From Kocuria rhizophila DC2201 (GTDB lineage Bacteria; Actinomycetota; Actinomycetes; Actinomycetales; Micrococcaceae), in NCBI RefSeq assembly GCF_000010285.1, contig NC_010617.1, forward strand, positions 1,550,001 through 1,614,000: a stretch of DNA of 64,000 bases. The letters are read 5' to 3'. Within the stretch, counting starts at the first letter, position 1; each line of letters begins with the position of its first letter. Position numbers and translations under genes: made by a program. Positions 37,719 to 47,034 of this stretch are shown in pieces. The notes beneath the pieces were generated by a model. It made no database searches. It saw nothing but the letters and a program-made list of their open reading frames with translations, and was not told the origin of the DNA.

Positions 37719-38981
37719 GTGGTGCCCGGTTTCGAGCACCTCGCGATCCCCGCGACCGTGCACCTCAACGGCCCGGCCGAGGGACTGCCCCGCGTGGTGG
37801 ACACCGCCCGGGGGCTCAGCCGTGCCGCCGAGCAGCTCGCGGCGGCCCACGGGCCCGTGGCCGTGGACACCGAGCGCGCCTCGGGCTTCCGCTACGGCCA
37901 GCGCGCCTTCCTGGTACAGCTGCGGCGCGAGGGTGCCGGGACCGTGCTGATCGACCCGGAGGCCGTGGGCTCCCTGGCCGAGGTGGACGAGGCCCTGCGC
38001 GGTGTGGAGTGGGTGCTGCACGCGGCCACGCAGGACATGCCGTGCCTCGCGGAGCTCGACATGCACCCCGACGAGCTGTTCGACACCGAGCTGGGCGGAC
38101 GGCTGCTGGGGCTGCGCAAGGTGGGGCTCGCGTCCATGACCGAGGAGCTGCTGGGGTTCACGCTGTCCAAGGAGCACTCCGCCGTGGACTGGTCCCAGCG
38201 GCCCCTGCCAGTGGACTGGCTCAACTACGCCGCGCTGGACGTGGAGGTGCTCGTGCAGCTGCGCTGGGCCACGGAGGAGCGCCTCGCGCGGGCCGGCAAG
38301 CTGGACTGGGCGCTCGAGGAGTTCGAGCACGTGCGCACCGCGCCCCCGCCCGCGCCCCGGCAGGACCCGTGGCGGCGCACGCACGGGCTCGGCAACGTGC
38401 GCGGTCGGCGCAAGCTCACCGCGGTGCGCAACCTGTGGCTCGCGCGGGAGTCCCTCGCCGAGCACAAGGACCTCGCCCCCACGCGCCTGCTGCCGGACTC
38501 CGCGATCATCGCCGCGGCCAACGCGATGCCACGCACCGTGCCCCAGCTCATGTCCACCCCCGGCTTCCACGGCCGGCTCGCCTCCCGCGAGGCTCCGCGC
38601 TGGCTCGCCGCCGTGCAGGAGGCCCGCCTCACGGAGGAGCCCGTGCCCGCCACGATCCCCTCCACGGCGCTGCCCCCGGTCAAGGGCTGGGAGACCAAGC
38701 GCCCTGAGGCCTCCGCCCGGCTCAAGGTGCTGAAACCGGCGGTCGCGGCCCTCGCGGAGGAGCTGGAGCTGCCCACGGAGAACCTGCTCACACCCGAGCA
38801 CCTGCGCCGCTTCTGCTGGCAGCCCCCGCGCTCCACGTCCGACGACGCCGTGGCCGAGCGGCTGCGCGAGCTCGGGGCCCGCTCGTGGCAGGTGGAGCGG
38901 GTCGCCCCCGTGATCGGTGCCGAGTGGCGGGCCCTGCGCGCCCGCCGCCGCGCGGACAAGGCCGGCGAGCCCCAGGACTGA
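37719..38981 (+). CDS. rnd: Ribonuclease D family 3'-5' exoribonuclease with HRDC domain
   Basis: 420 residues from GTG 37719. The DEDD exonuclease domain (about 45-210) has VAVDTERASGFRYGQRAFLVQL (Asp and Glu), the second Asp in HAATQD and YAALDVEVL with Tyr and Asp. An HRDC RNA/DNA-binding domain follows (about 235-320) and a C-terminal helical region. The family trims tRNA and other RNA 3' ends. The start is uncertain: the frame is open upstream to the DUF3000 stop, and a well-placed GAGGA lies 7 nt before an in-frame ATC at 37662, which would add 19 residues if ATC serves as the start. Confidence 0.9.
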   Translation: MVPGFEHLAIPATVHLNGPAEGLPRVVDTARGLSRAAEQLAAAHGPVAVDTERASGFRYGQRAFLVQLRREGAGTVLIDPEAVGSLAEVDEALRGVEWVLHAATQDMPCLAELDMHPDELFDTELGGRLLGLRKVGLASMTEELLGFTLSKEHSAVDWSQRPLPVDWLNYAALDVEVLVQLRWATEERLARAGKLDWALEEFEHVRTAPPPAPRQDPWRRTHGLGNVRGRRKLTAVRNLWLARESLAEHKDLAPTRLLPDSAIIAAANAMPRTVPQLMSTPGFHGRLASREAPRWLAAVQEARLTEEPVPATIPSTALPPVKGWETKRPEASARLKVLKPAVAALAEELELPTENLLTPEHLRRFCWQPPRSTSDDAVAERLRELGARSWQVERVAPVIGAEWRALRARRRADKAGEPQD

Positions 38982-39301
38982 GCGGGCGGCGTCGTGTGGG
39001 ACTCCCCGGTGCGGCGGGAAGGGGCCCACAAGACCGACACGGCCGGAGCTTTCGCGACCTCCAGGGTGTTCTGGAGCGCCGTGGTCCGTGCGGGGACCTC
39101 CTGGTGCGTCCTGCCACCGCGTGACATCCGCTGTGACGTGAACTCTGCGGGGTGCCCCGCCCGACCTCGCCGACCATGGCCCGCACGCACGACGGCGGCC
39201 GCACACCACGGTGTGCGACCGCCGTCCTGCACCGTCCCGGAGGCAGGCGCCCCGGGCTCCGGGGCGGCTGCGGGGCCCCGGTCAGGGGGCCCGGAACGGG
39301 A
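38982..39301. other. 320-nt non-coding interval between rnd and the YtxH-like gene
   Basis: Convergent intergenic region. It holds a copy of the recurrent 10-mer (38986-38995, as GCGGCGTCGT) and the terminator at 39191-39226. No ORF in it looks real. Confidence 0.55.
39191..39226. terminator. Bidirectional hairpin between rnd and the YtxH-like gene
   Basis: A 16-bp stem with one G-U pair (arms GACGGCGGCCGCACAC and GTGTGCGACCGCCGTC), loop CACG. Confidence 0.72.
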
Positions 39302-39721
39302 TCAGTTCTTCATGTCCTTGGCGTCCGGGGCGGGGTGCGCCGGCTCCATGTCCACGTCCTTCTCGGTGGTCGCGGGCTTCGGGAGCTTCGCGTCCGTGCC
39401 CTGGGAGGACGAGCTCTGGGCCTTCTCCTTGACGGAGGCGGCACCGTCCTGGGCCTTGTCCTTGACGGCCGCCGCGCCCTCGGACGCCTTGGTGGTCACC
39501 GTCTCGGTGGCCTTCTGGGCACCCTCGGCGATCTTCTCGCCCACCACGGGGACCTCGGACTTGACCCAGTCGGTGCCCTCGGACACCTTGGCCTGGACCT
39601 TGGGGTCATTCCAGGTGTTGATGGCGCTCTCGCGCAGGGACTCGTAGCTCTTGCGGCCGGACGCTGACCCGACCACGAACCCGATCCCGAAACCGGCCAC
39701 AAATGCAAGACGCTTGATCAT
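39302..39721 (-). CDS. YtxH-like small membrane protein
   Basis: 139 residues. An N-terminal hydrophobic Gly-rich helix (LAFVAGFGIGFVVGSASG, about 5-22) is typical of YtxH-type proteins. It is followed by a long amphipathic, Ala/Lys/Glu-rich helix (about 35-100) resembling LEA or apolipoprotein-like repeats (TTKASEGAAAVKDKAQDGAA). The tail is charged. Probably membrane-anchored and stress-related by analogy; the function is unknown. ATG has GGGAGG 4 nt upstream. TACGAT on the minus strand (39776-39781) could be its -10 box. Confidence 0.8.
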   Translation of the reverse strand: MIKRLAFVAGFGIGFVVGSASGRKSYESLRESAINTWNDPKVQAKVSEGTDWVKSEVPVVGEKIAEGAQKATETVTTKASEGAAAVKDKAQDGAASVKEKAQSSSSQGTDAKLPKPATTEKDVDMEPAHPAPDAKDMKN

Positions 39722-39873
39722 GGTGCCTCCCTCTCGTTTCCGCGGACCGGATCGGACCGGACCGCTCCTGCCGCTCATCGTACTGATTGTCGGCCCCCGC
39801 ACGGCCACGGGGCACGGTCCGCGGCGCTGATTGCGCTCTAGGATGAAGTCGGACCGGCGACGAGAGGAACACC

Positions 39874-40398
39874 ATGACCAGCAGCCAGCACGACGCCGCA
39901 GCACAGCCCGCACCCGGGCCCGCCCAGCAACCCGCGCCCGGAACCGCACGCTCCCGTGGGGAGCACGGTGGGACCGCCACGAACACCGCTCCCTCACGAC
40001 GCCGCGCGGTCGGGATGGCGGGCGTCGCGGCCGCCGGCGCCGTGGCCCTGAGTGCCTGCGGCTCCGGCAAGAGCGGCGGCTCCTCCACACCCGGTGCCCC
40101 GAGCGGACCCACCGACGTGGCCGCTGCCGCGGACGTCCCCGTGGGCTCCGGCGTGAAGGTGGACGCCTCCGGCGTGCAGGCCGTGGTGGCCCAGCCGAGC
40201 AAGGGGACGTTCACCGCCTACTCCCCCGTGTGCCCGCACCAGGGCTGCGCGGTGAATCCGTCCGGGAAGACGTTCGTGTGCCCGTGCCACAGCTCCGTGT
40301 TCGACACCGCCACCGGTGACGTGACGAGCGGACCCGCCACCACGGGGCTCACCCCGTACCCCGTGAAGGTCGAGAAGGGCCGTGTGATCGTCGGCTGA
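39874..40398 (+). CDS. Rieske (2Fe-2S) lipoprotein, Tat-exported
   Basis: 174 residues. N-terminal disordered 40 residues, then a twin-arginine signal SRRRAVGMAG (41-50) whose hydrophobic stretch ends in the lipobox LSAC; Cys62 is the lipid anchor. The Rieske domain (about 80-174) has CPHQGC (Cys120, His122, Cys125) and CPCHSS (Cys136, Cys138, His139), giving two Cys and two His ligands plus a structural disulfide. Export of a folded Fe-S protein requires Tat, and tatA/tatC are in this window. The redox partner is unknown. ATG with GAGAGG upstream; TAGGAT at 39839-39844 is a plausible -10. Confidence 0.92.
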   Translation: MTSSQHDAAAQPAPGPAQQPAPGTARSRGEHGGTATNTAPSRRRAVGMAGVAAAGAVALSACGSGKSGGSSTPGAPSGPTDVAAAADVPVGSGVKVDASGVQAVVAQPSKGTFTAYSPVCPHQGCAVNPSGKTFVCPCHSSVFDTATGDVTSGPATTGLTPYPVKVEKGRVIVG

Positions 40399-40416
40399 CC
40401 CGTGGCGGGGCCGGGC

Positions 40417-42420
40417 TCAGCGCGGCTCGGGGCCGGAGGAGGACACGGGCGCGGCGGCGTCGTCGTGGGCGGGCCGGGCGTAGGGCACCCGGGTGCCGAG
40501 CACGGAGGCCAGCGTGTCCTGGGCGATGCGCTGGGCGGTGACCCCGGTGTGCTCGAGGATCTGGTCGCGGCTGGCGTGCTCCAGGAACTCCGTGGGCAGA
40601 CCCACCTCGTTGAGAGCGGTGTCCACCCCCTGGGCGCGCATCTGCTGGCGGATCAGGGACCCGATGCCCCCGGCCCGCACACCGTCCTCGATCACCACCA
40701 CGATCCGGTGCCGTGCCGCGGTGCGGACGACCGAGTCCGCGACGGGCAGCACCCACCGGGGGTCGAGCACCGTGGAGGACACCCCGTGGGCCGCGAGCCG
40801 CTCGGAGACCTCCAGGGCGGTCACGCACATGGCGCCCACCCCCACGATCAGCACGTCGCGCTGCTCGCCCTGCGGACCGCCGGCCTCGCCGTTGCGGGCC
40901 AGCACGTCCACCCCGTCCGGGAAGCGTTCCAGGGCCGGCAGCGGGGCGCCCACCGCGCCCTTGGGGTAGCGCACCACGGTGGGCGCGTCCGAGACGGCCA
41001 CGGCCTCCCGCAGCTCCTCGACCATCGTGGCCTCGTCGCGCGGGGCGGCCAGGTGCAGCCCCGGCACGATCTGCAGCAGCGCGAGGTCCCACATCCCGTG
41101 GTGACTGGGCCCGTCCGGGCCGGTGACCCCCGCGCGGTCGAGCACCACGGTGACACCGGCGTGGTGCAGGGCCACGTCCATGAGCAGCTGGTCGAAACCG
41201 CGGTTGAGGAACGTGGCGTAGAGACCCACCACCGGGTGCAGGCCGCTGAAGGCCATGCCCGCGGCCATGGTCAGGGCGTGCTGCTCCGCGATCCCCACGT
41301 CCACCACGCGCTCGGGGTGGGCCAGCTGCATCTTCTGCAGGCCCATGGGGATCAGCATGGCGCCGGTGATCCCCACGACGTCCGGGCGCTCGTCCGCGAT
41401 CGCCGCGATCTCGTCACGGAACACGTGCGTCCAGGTGCGCGCGGAGGCCGCGCCGGTGGGCTTGCCCGTGGCCGGGTCGATCACCGGCACCGAGTGGAAC
41501 TGGTCGTTCTCGTCCAGGCGGGCGGGGAGGTAGCCGTGGCCCTTCTCCGTGATGGCGTGCACGATCACCGGACCGCCGAAGTTGCGGGCGTTGGTCAGTG
41601 CCTGCTCCATGGCCGCGAGGTCGTGTCCGTCCACGGGGCCCACGTACTTCATGCCGAGGTCCTCGAAGATCCCCTGCGGGATCACCACGTCCTTGATGCC
41701 CTGCTTCATCCCGTGCAGCCCGCGGTAGACCGCCTGGCCCAGGTGCCCGGACGCGGTCAGCAGGTGCTTGGCCTTCGCCAGCGTCTGCTCGTAGCGGCGG
41801 TCCGTGCGCACGGCGTCCACGCCCTGCTGCACACTGGCCTGCAGATCCTTGAGGTGGTTGGCGAAACCGCCCACCGTGGGCGCGTAGGAGCGGCCGTTGT
41901 CGTTGACCACGATCACGACCTTGCGGTCGCGGTCCGAGGCGATGTTGTTCACGGCCTCCCACGCCATGCCACCGGTGAGGGCGCCGTCCCCGATCACGGC
42001 CACGGTGTGGCGGTCGTGCTGGCCCGTGAGCGCGTAGCCGCGGGAGATCCCGTCCGCCCAGGACAGCGAGGAGGACGCGTGGGAGGACTCCACGATGTCG
42101 TGCTCGGACTCGGCGCGGGAGGGGTAGCCCGCGAGCCCGCCCTCCTGGCGCAGCGTGTCGAAGTCCTGGCGGCCCGTGAGCAGCTTGTGCACGTAGGACT
42201 GGTGGCCGGTGTCGAAGACCACGGAGTCCCGGGGCGAGGAGAACACGCGGTGCACGGCGAGCGTGAGCTCCACGACCCCCAGGTTCGGGCCCAGGTGGCC
42301 CCCCGTGGCCGAGACGTGGCTGATGAGGAAGTCACGGATCTCGCCGGCCAGCTGCTCCATGGCCGCGGCGTCCAGACCCTTCAGGTCCTCGGGTCCCTCG
42401 ATGCTCTCCAGAAGCGTCAT
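40417..42420 (-). CDS. dxs: 1-deoxy-D-xylulose-5-phosphate synthase Dxs
   Basis: 667 residues. Thiamine-diphosphate enzyme condensing pyruvate and glyceraldehyde-3-phosphate, the first step of the MEP isoprenoid pathway that feeds UppP and Ppm1 lipid carriers. Landmarks: [16 protein letters not shown], the TPP motif [16 protein letters not shown] (about 150-165) and the transketolase-type pyrimidine-binding domain [20 protein letters not shown] 42420 with GGAGAG upstream. TAAGAT at 42516-42521 (minus strand) is a likely -10 box. It ends 18 nt from the convergent Rieske gene with no hairpin between. Confidence 0.96.
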   Translation of the reverse strand: MTLLESIEGPEDLKGLDAAAMEQLAGEIRDFLISHVSATGGHLGPNLGVVELTLAVHRVFSSPRDSVVFDTGHQSYVHKLLTGRQDFDTLRQEGGLAGYPSRAESEHDIVESSHASSSLSWADGISRGYALTGQHDRHTVAVIGDGALTGGMAWEAVNNIASDRDRKVVIVVNDNGRSYAPTVGGFANHLKDLQASVQQGVDAVRTDRRYEQTLAKAKHLLTASGHLGQAVYRGLHGMKQGIKDVVIPQGIFEDLGMKYVGPVDGHDLAAMEQALTNARNFGGPVIVHAITEKGHGYLPARLDENDQFHSVPVIDPATGKPTGAASARTWTHVFRDEIAAIADERPDVVGITGAMLIPMGLQKMQLAHPERVVDVGIAEQHALTMAAGMAFSGLHPVVGLYATFLNRGFDQLLMDVALHHAGVTVVLDRAGVTGPDGPSHHGMWDLALLQIVPGLHLAAPRDEATMVEELREAVAVSDAPTVVRYPKGAVGAPLPALERFPDGVDVLARNGEAGGPQGEQRDVLIVGVGAMCVTALEVSERLAAHGVSSTVLDPRWVLPVADSVVRTAARHRIVVVIEDGVRAGGIGSLIRQQMRAQGVDTALNEVGLPTEFLEHASRDQILEHTGVTAQRIAQDTLASVLGTRVPYARPAHDDAAAPVSSSGPEPR

Positions 42421-42562
42421 TGCCTGCTCTCCGTGGGTGTCACGGCGCCGGGGGCTCGCCCGCAACGGAATGCGTCCCGTGCGCCGGAGCCCGCGGCGCC
42501 CAAATGCTCCGTCCGATCTTACTCGCCCGCACCCGTGCCCCCTCCCGGGGTCCCGGACAACG

Positions 42563-42602
42563 CCACCGGCCGGTGGCCCCCGAGGGGGTCACCGGCCGGT
42601 GG
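42563..42602 (-). terminator. Terminator of acnA
   Basis: A 19-bp inverted repeat with one G-U pair; each arm contains CACCGGCCGGTG, itself a palindrome. It starts 20 nt past the acnA stop and precedes the dxs promoter region. Confidence 0.75.
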
Positions 42603-42622
42603 GGTGAGTGGCGCCCGGTGGG

Positions 42623-45430
42623 CTACTTGGCGATCTGGCGCAGCACGTACTGCAGGATGCCGCCGTTGCGGTAGTAGTCCGCCTCACCCGGGGTGTCGAT
42701 GCGCAGCACGGCGTCGAACTCCACGGTGGAGCCGTCCTCCTTGGTGGCGGTGACCTTGAGGGTCTTGGGGGTCTGGCCGTCGTTGAGCGCAGTGACCCCT
42801 TCGATCGAGAAGGTCTCGGTGCCATCCAACCCCAGGGAGTCCGCGGACTCGCCCTCGGGGAACTGCAGGGGCAGCACACCCATGCCGATCAGGTTGGAGC
42901 GGTGGATGCGCTCGTAGGACTGCGCGATGACCGCGCGCACGCCCAGCAGGGACGTGCCCTTGGCCGCCCAGTCGCGCGAGGAACCGGAGCCGTACTCCTT
43001 GCCGCCCAGCACCACCAGGGGCACGCCGGCCTCCTGGTAGTTCATGGCGGCGTCGTACACAGCGGCCTGCGGGCCACCCTCCTGGGTGAAGTCGCGGGTG
43101 AAACCGCCCTCCACACCGTCGAGCAGCTGGTTCTTGATCCGGATGTTCGCGAACGTACCGCGGATCATGACCTCGTGGTTGCCGCGGCGGGAACCGTAGG
43201 AGTTGAAGTCCTTGCGCTGCACGCCGTGCTCGGTGAGGTACTTACCCGCGGGGGTGTCGGACTTGAACGAGCCAGCCGGGGAGATGTGGTCCGTGGTCAC
43301 GGAATCGCCCAGCTTGAGCAGCACGCGCGCGCCCTCGATGTCCTCCACCGGGATGGTCTCCATGGTCATGCCGTCGAAGTACGGTGGCTTGCGTACGTAG
43401 GTGGACTCGGGGTCCCATTCGAACACGTCACCCGTGGGGGTGTCCAGGTTCTGCCAACGCTCGTCACCGTCGAAGATGGTGCCGTACTCGCGGTCGAACA
43501 TGCCCGTGTCGATCGAGGCGTCGATGATCTTCTGGACCTCGGTGGGACCCGGCCAGATGTCCTTGAGGAACACGTCCTGACCGTTCGAGTCCTGGCCCAG
43601 GGGCTCGTTCTCGAAGTCGAAGTCCATGGTCCCGGCCAGCGCGTACGCGATGACCAGCGGCGGGGACGCGAGGTAGTTCATCTTCACGTCCGGGTTGATC
43701 CGGCCCTCGAAGTTGCGGTTACCGGAGAGCACCGAGGTCACCGCGAGATCGTTGTCCTGCACGGCCTGGGAGATCTCGGGCTCCAGGGGCCCGGAGTTAC
43801 CGATGCACGTGGTGCAGCCGTAACCCACGATGTAGAAGCCGAGCTCCTCGAGGGCCGGGAGCAGACCGGACTTCTCGTAGTACTCGGTGACCACGCGCGA
43901 GCCCGGGGCGATCGAGGTCTTGACCCACGGCTTGGCCTTGAGGCCCTTCTCCGTGGCGTTGCGCGCGAGCACGGCCGCGGCCATCATGACCGAGGGGTTG
44001 GACGTGTTGGTGCAGGACGTGATCGAGGCGATCGACACGGCACCGTGGTCCAGCTCGAAGGAACGCCCGTCCTCCATGGAGACCTCCACGCGGTGCTCGG
44101 CGCGCTCCCGCAGGTCGTTCGCGGAGCTCTCGCGCGGTGCGTCCTGGGGGTCCTGCTCGTCGGTGGCGTCGTGAGACGGGGCGTCGGACGCCGGGAAGGA
44201 CTCGACGACGTCCGGGTCCGCCTCCACGGACTTGTCCTCGGCCACGTAGTTCACGAGGTCGTCGCGGAACTGTTCCTTGGAGCGGGTCAGCTCGATGCGG
44301 TCCTGGGGACGCTTGGGCCCGGAGATCGAGGGGACCACGGTGGACAGGTCCAACTCGAGGTACTCGGAGTAGGCGACCTCGTGCTCGGGGTCGTGCCACA
44401 TGCCCTGTTCCTTGGTGTACGCCTCGATCAGGGCGATCTGCTCCTCGGAGCGGCCCGTGAGCGCCAGGTAGTCCAGGGTCACCTGGTCGATCGGGAAGAT
44501 CGCCGCGGTGGAACCGAACTCCGGGGACATGTTGCCGATCGTGGCGCGGTTGGCCAGCGGCACCGCTGCCACGCCCTCACCGTAGAACTCCACGAACTTG
44601 CCCACCACGCCGTGCTCACGCAGCATCTCCGTGATGGTCAGCACCACGTCCGTGGCGGTCGCACCGGAGGGGATCTCGCCGGTGAGCTTGAAGCCCACCA
44701 CGCGCGGGATCAGCATGGAGATGGGCTGACCGAGCATCGCGGCCTCGGCCTCGATGCCGCCCACACCCCAGCCGAGCACGCCGATGCCGTTCTCCATGGT
44801 GGTGTGGGAGTCGGTGCCCACGCAGGTGTCCGGGTACGCGCGCACGGTGCCGTCCACCTCGCGGGTCATGACCACGCGGGCCAGGTTCTCGATGTTGACC
44901 TGGTGCACGATGCCCATTCCGGGCGGCACCACCTTGAAGTCATCGAACGCGGTCTGACCCCAGCGCAGGAACTGGTAGCGCTCGCCGTTGCGCTGGTACT
45001 CGATGTCCATGTTGCGCTCGATCGCGTCGGCGGAGCCGAAAGCGTCGATCTGCACCGAGTGGTCGATGACCAGCTCGGCCGGAGCGAGCGGGTTCACGCG
45101 GGAGGGGTCTCCCCCGAGGTCCGCGACGGCCTCGCGCATGGTGGCGAGGTCCACGATGCAGGGCACGCCGGTGAAGTCCTGCATGATCACGCGACCAGGG
45201 GTGAACTGGATCTCCGTGTCGGGCTGGGCGCTGGGGTCCCAGGACCCCAGGGCCTCGATGTGCTTGCTCGTGACGTTGGCACCGTCCTCGGTGCGCAGCA
45301 GGTTCTCGAGCAGGACCTTCAGGCTGTAGGGGAGCTTCTCGGCTCCCTCCACGGCGTTCAGTCGGAAAATTTCGTAGTCGGTGCCCTTGACGTTGAGAAC
45401 GCCCTTGGCTCCAAAGCTGTCCACAGTCAT
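42623..45430 (-). CDS. acnA: Aconitate hydratase AcnA
   Basis: 935 residues, the [4Fe-4S] TCA-cycle enzyme that isomerises citrate to isocitrate. Cluster cysteines are in [12 protein letters not shown] and [11 protein letters not shown]; other signatures are [18 protein letters not shown] and the swivel-domain [13 protein letters not shown]. An acidic insertion at about residues 405-450 (rich in Asp, Glu and Ser) separates domains, as in other actinobacterial AcnA. ATG 45430 has GGAG 9 nt upstream; TACACT at 45518-45523 (minus strand) is a likely -10, giving a leader of about 80 nt. Confidence 0.97.
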   Translation of the reverse strand: MTVDSFGAKGVLNVKGTDYEIFRLNAVEGAEKLPYSLKVLLENLLRTEDGANVTSKHIEALGSWDPSAQPDTEIQFTPGRVIMQDFTGVPCIVDLATMREAVADLGGDPSRVNPLAPAELVIDHSVQIDAFGSADAIERNMDIEYQRNGERYQFLRWGQTAFDDFKVVPPGMGIVHQVNIENLARVVMTREVDGTVRAYPDTCVGTDSHTTMENGIGVLGWGVGGIEAEAAMLGQPISMLIPRVVGFKLTGEIPSGATATDVVLTITEMLREHGVVGKFVEFYGEGVAAVPLANRATIGNMSPEFGSTAAIFPIDQVTLDYLALTGRSEEQIALIEAYTKEQGMWHDPEHEVAYSEYLELDLSTVVPSISGPKRPQDRIELTRSKEQFRDDLVNYVAEDKSVEADPDVVESFPASDAPSHDATDEQDPQDAPRESSANDLRERAEHRVEVSMEDGRSFELDHGAVSIASITSCTNTSNPSVMMAAAVLARNATEKGLKAKPWVKTSIAPGSRVVTEYYEKSGLLPALEELGFYIVGYGCTTCIGNSGPLEPEISQAVQDNDLAVTSVLSGNRNFEGRINPDVKMNYLASPPLVIAYALAGTMDFDFENEPLGQDSNGQDVFLKDIWPGPTEVQKIIDASIDTGMFDREYGTIFDGDERWQNLDTPTGDVFEWDPESTYVRKPPYFDGMTMETIPVEDIEGARVLLKLGDSVTTDHISPAGSFKSDTPAGKYLTEHGVQRKDFNSYGSRRGNHEVMIRGTFANIRIKNQLLDGVEGGFTRDFTQEGGPQAAVYDAAMNYQEAGVPLVVLGGKEYGSGSSRDWAAKGTSLLGVRAVIAQSYERIHRSNLIGMGVLPLQFPEGESADSLGLDGTETFSIEGVTALNDGQTPKTLKVTATKEDGSTVEFDAVLRIDTPGEADYYRNGGILQYVLRQIAK

Positions 45431-45597
45431 GGTGTGGAACTCCTCTCGCCACCGTCGGTTACGTTCTGCGCGCACGGTGCAGACTTGCGCCCCCGTGCAC
45501 GTGGAACGGTCCCTGCCAGTGTAGCCCGTGCCACGCCCGCGCCCCGGCATGACCACCCCGGCGGCGGCGCACGGACGTGGGTCGCGTCACGCGGGGC

Positions 45598-47034
45598 TCA
45601 CGCGTCCCGGCGCAGCAGCGCCACGGCCTCCACGTGGTGGGTGTTGGGGTACAGGTCGAAGCCGGAGACGTCCTCGATCCGCCAGCCGCGGCGCCGCAGC
45701 CGCCCGAGGTCGCGCCCGAGTGCTGCCGGATCGCACGCCACGTACACGATCCGCCGCGGCCCGGCCTGGTCCACCGCCGCGAGCACCTCCTTCGCGGCAC
45801 CCGCACGCGGCGGATCCATGATCACGGCGTCGGGCCGCGGGGGTGCCGCGGTGCGCGCGTCCCGGGACGACGCCGCCCAACCGCCTCCCCGGCGCCGGTC
45901 ACCGCGCCGGGCGCCGCCGCGTCCGGTGAGCACCCGGGCCACGTCCCCGCGCACGCCCGTGACGTGCGGGGCCCCGGCGAGGTTGTGGGCGGCGTCGGCG
46001 GAGGTCACCGGGGAGCCCTCCACGGCGAAGACGCGCCCGCGCTCCCCCACGGCGTCGGCGGCGACCGCCGTGAACAGCCCGGCCCCGCTGTAGAGGTCCC
46101 AGACCGTCTCCCCCGGCTCCAGCCGCGCGGCCTCGAGCACGGCGCGGGACAGGGTCTCAGGGGCCTCGCGGTGGATCTGCCAGAACCCCGTGGGGCTCAC
46201 CCGCCACTGCAGCCGCCGGGGCCCGGATCCGTCGAGGCCCGGGAGCTCGAGCGTCTCGCACACACCGGGCTCGCCGGCCCACGTGGCGATCCGGCGATGG
46301 TCCGCCGAGCGCGCGGTCACGGACACCCCGTGCTCCTCGCCCCACTGCGTGAGCTCACCGCGCAGCGCGTCGATCTGCGGCTCACTCGTGTCTGGGCGCA
46401 GGCTCACGTGCAGCAGCGCGCACAGCCCGTTCGACGGCGCGGCGACGTCCACGCGCTCGGCCCCCGGCAGCCGCAGGGACCACGGGGCGAGCTCGCGGAT
46501 CGCGTCCGTGGCCAGGGGCATGTCCGTGACCGCCACGAGCTCGTCCGAGCGGTGGGGGTGCATCCCCGCCCGGCCGTCCGCCGCGACGTCCAGGTGCAGC
46601 CGCGTGCGCCAGCCGGTGCCGTCCGCGCGCTCGTGCGCGGTGGCCTGCACGCTGCCGTCCCACGTGTGGCCCGCGAGGTGCTCGAGCTGCTCGGCGAGCA
46701 CCCGGGTCTTGAGCTCGCGCTGCAGGGTCAGTTCCACGTGCCCGAACTCGGCACCGCCCACGGGTGCCGTGCCCCGGGAGTCCGCCAGGGCGGCGTCGGC
46801 TTGGGACCAGACGTGCTGGCCCCGCCGGCCCGCCGCGGGCTCCAGCACCTCGACCGCGTCACCGCGCCAGTAGGAGGCCTCGGGCTGGGCGTCGCTGAGC
46901 CGTACGCGCACGAGCTCCCCGGGCAGCCCGTGGCGCACGAACACCACGCGGCCCTCGTCCGTGCGGGCCACCACGTGACCCCCGTGGGCCACGTCCCCCA
47001 GGCGCAGCTCGAGCGTGTGCGGGGTCTGTGTCAT
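45598..47034 (-). CDS. TRAM-domain class I SAM-dependent RNA methyltransferase (TrmA/RumA-like)
   Basis: 478 residues. N-terminal TRAM RNA-binding domain (about 1-60: LRLGDVAHGGHVVARTDEG), then a methyltransferase with VWDLYSGAGLFTAVAADAVG (SAM motif), AVIMDPPRAGA (motif IV) and YVACDPAALGRDL with the catalytic Cys. The family makes m5U in tRNA or rRNA; the exact target cannot be read. A basic Arg/Gly insertion splits the region between motifs. The ATG overlaps the upstream transporter stop (ATGA), so it is co-translated with the KimA-type gene. Confidence 0.9.
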   Translation of the reverse strand: MTQTPHTLELRLGDVAHGGHVVARTDEGRVVFVRHGLPGELVRVRLSDAQPEASYWRGDAVEVLEPAAGRRGQHVWSQADAALADSRGTAPVGGAEFGHVELTLQRELKTRVLAEQLEHLAGHTWDGSVQATAHERADGTGWRTRLHLDVAADGRAGMHPHRSDELVAVTDMPLATDAIRELAPWSLRLPGAERVDVAAPSNGLCALLHVSLRPDTSEPQIDALRGELTQWGEEHGVSVTARSADHRRIATWAGEPGVCETLELPGLDGSGPRRLQWRVSPTGFWQIHREAPETLSRAVLEAARLEPGETVWDLYSGAGLFTAVAADAVGERGRVFAVEGSPVTSADAAHNLAGAPHVTGVRGDVARVLTGRGGARRGDRRRGGGWAASSRDARTAAPPRPDAVIMDPPRAGAAKEVLAAVDQAGPRRIVYVACDPAALGRDLGRLRRRGWRIEDVSGFDLYPNTHHVEAVALLRRDA

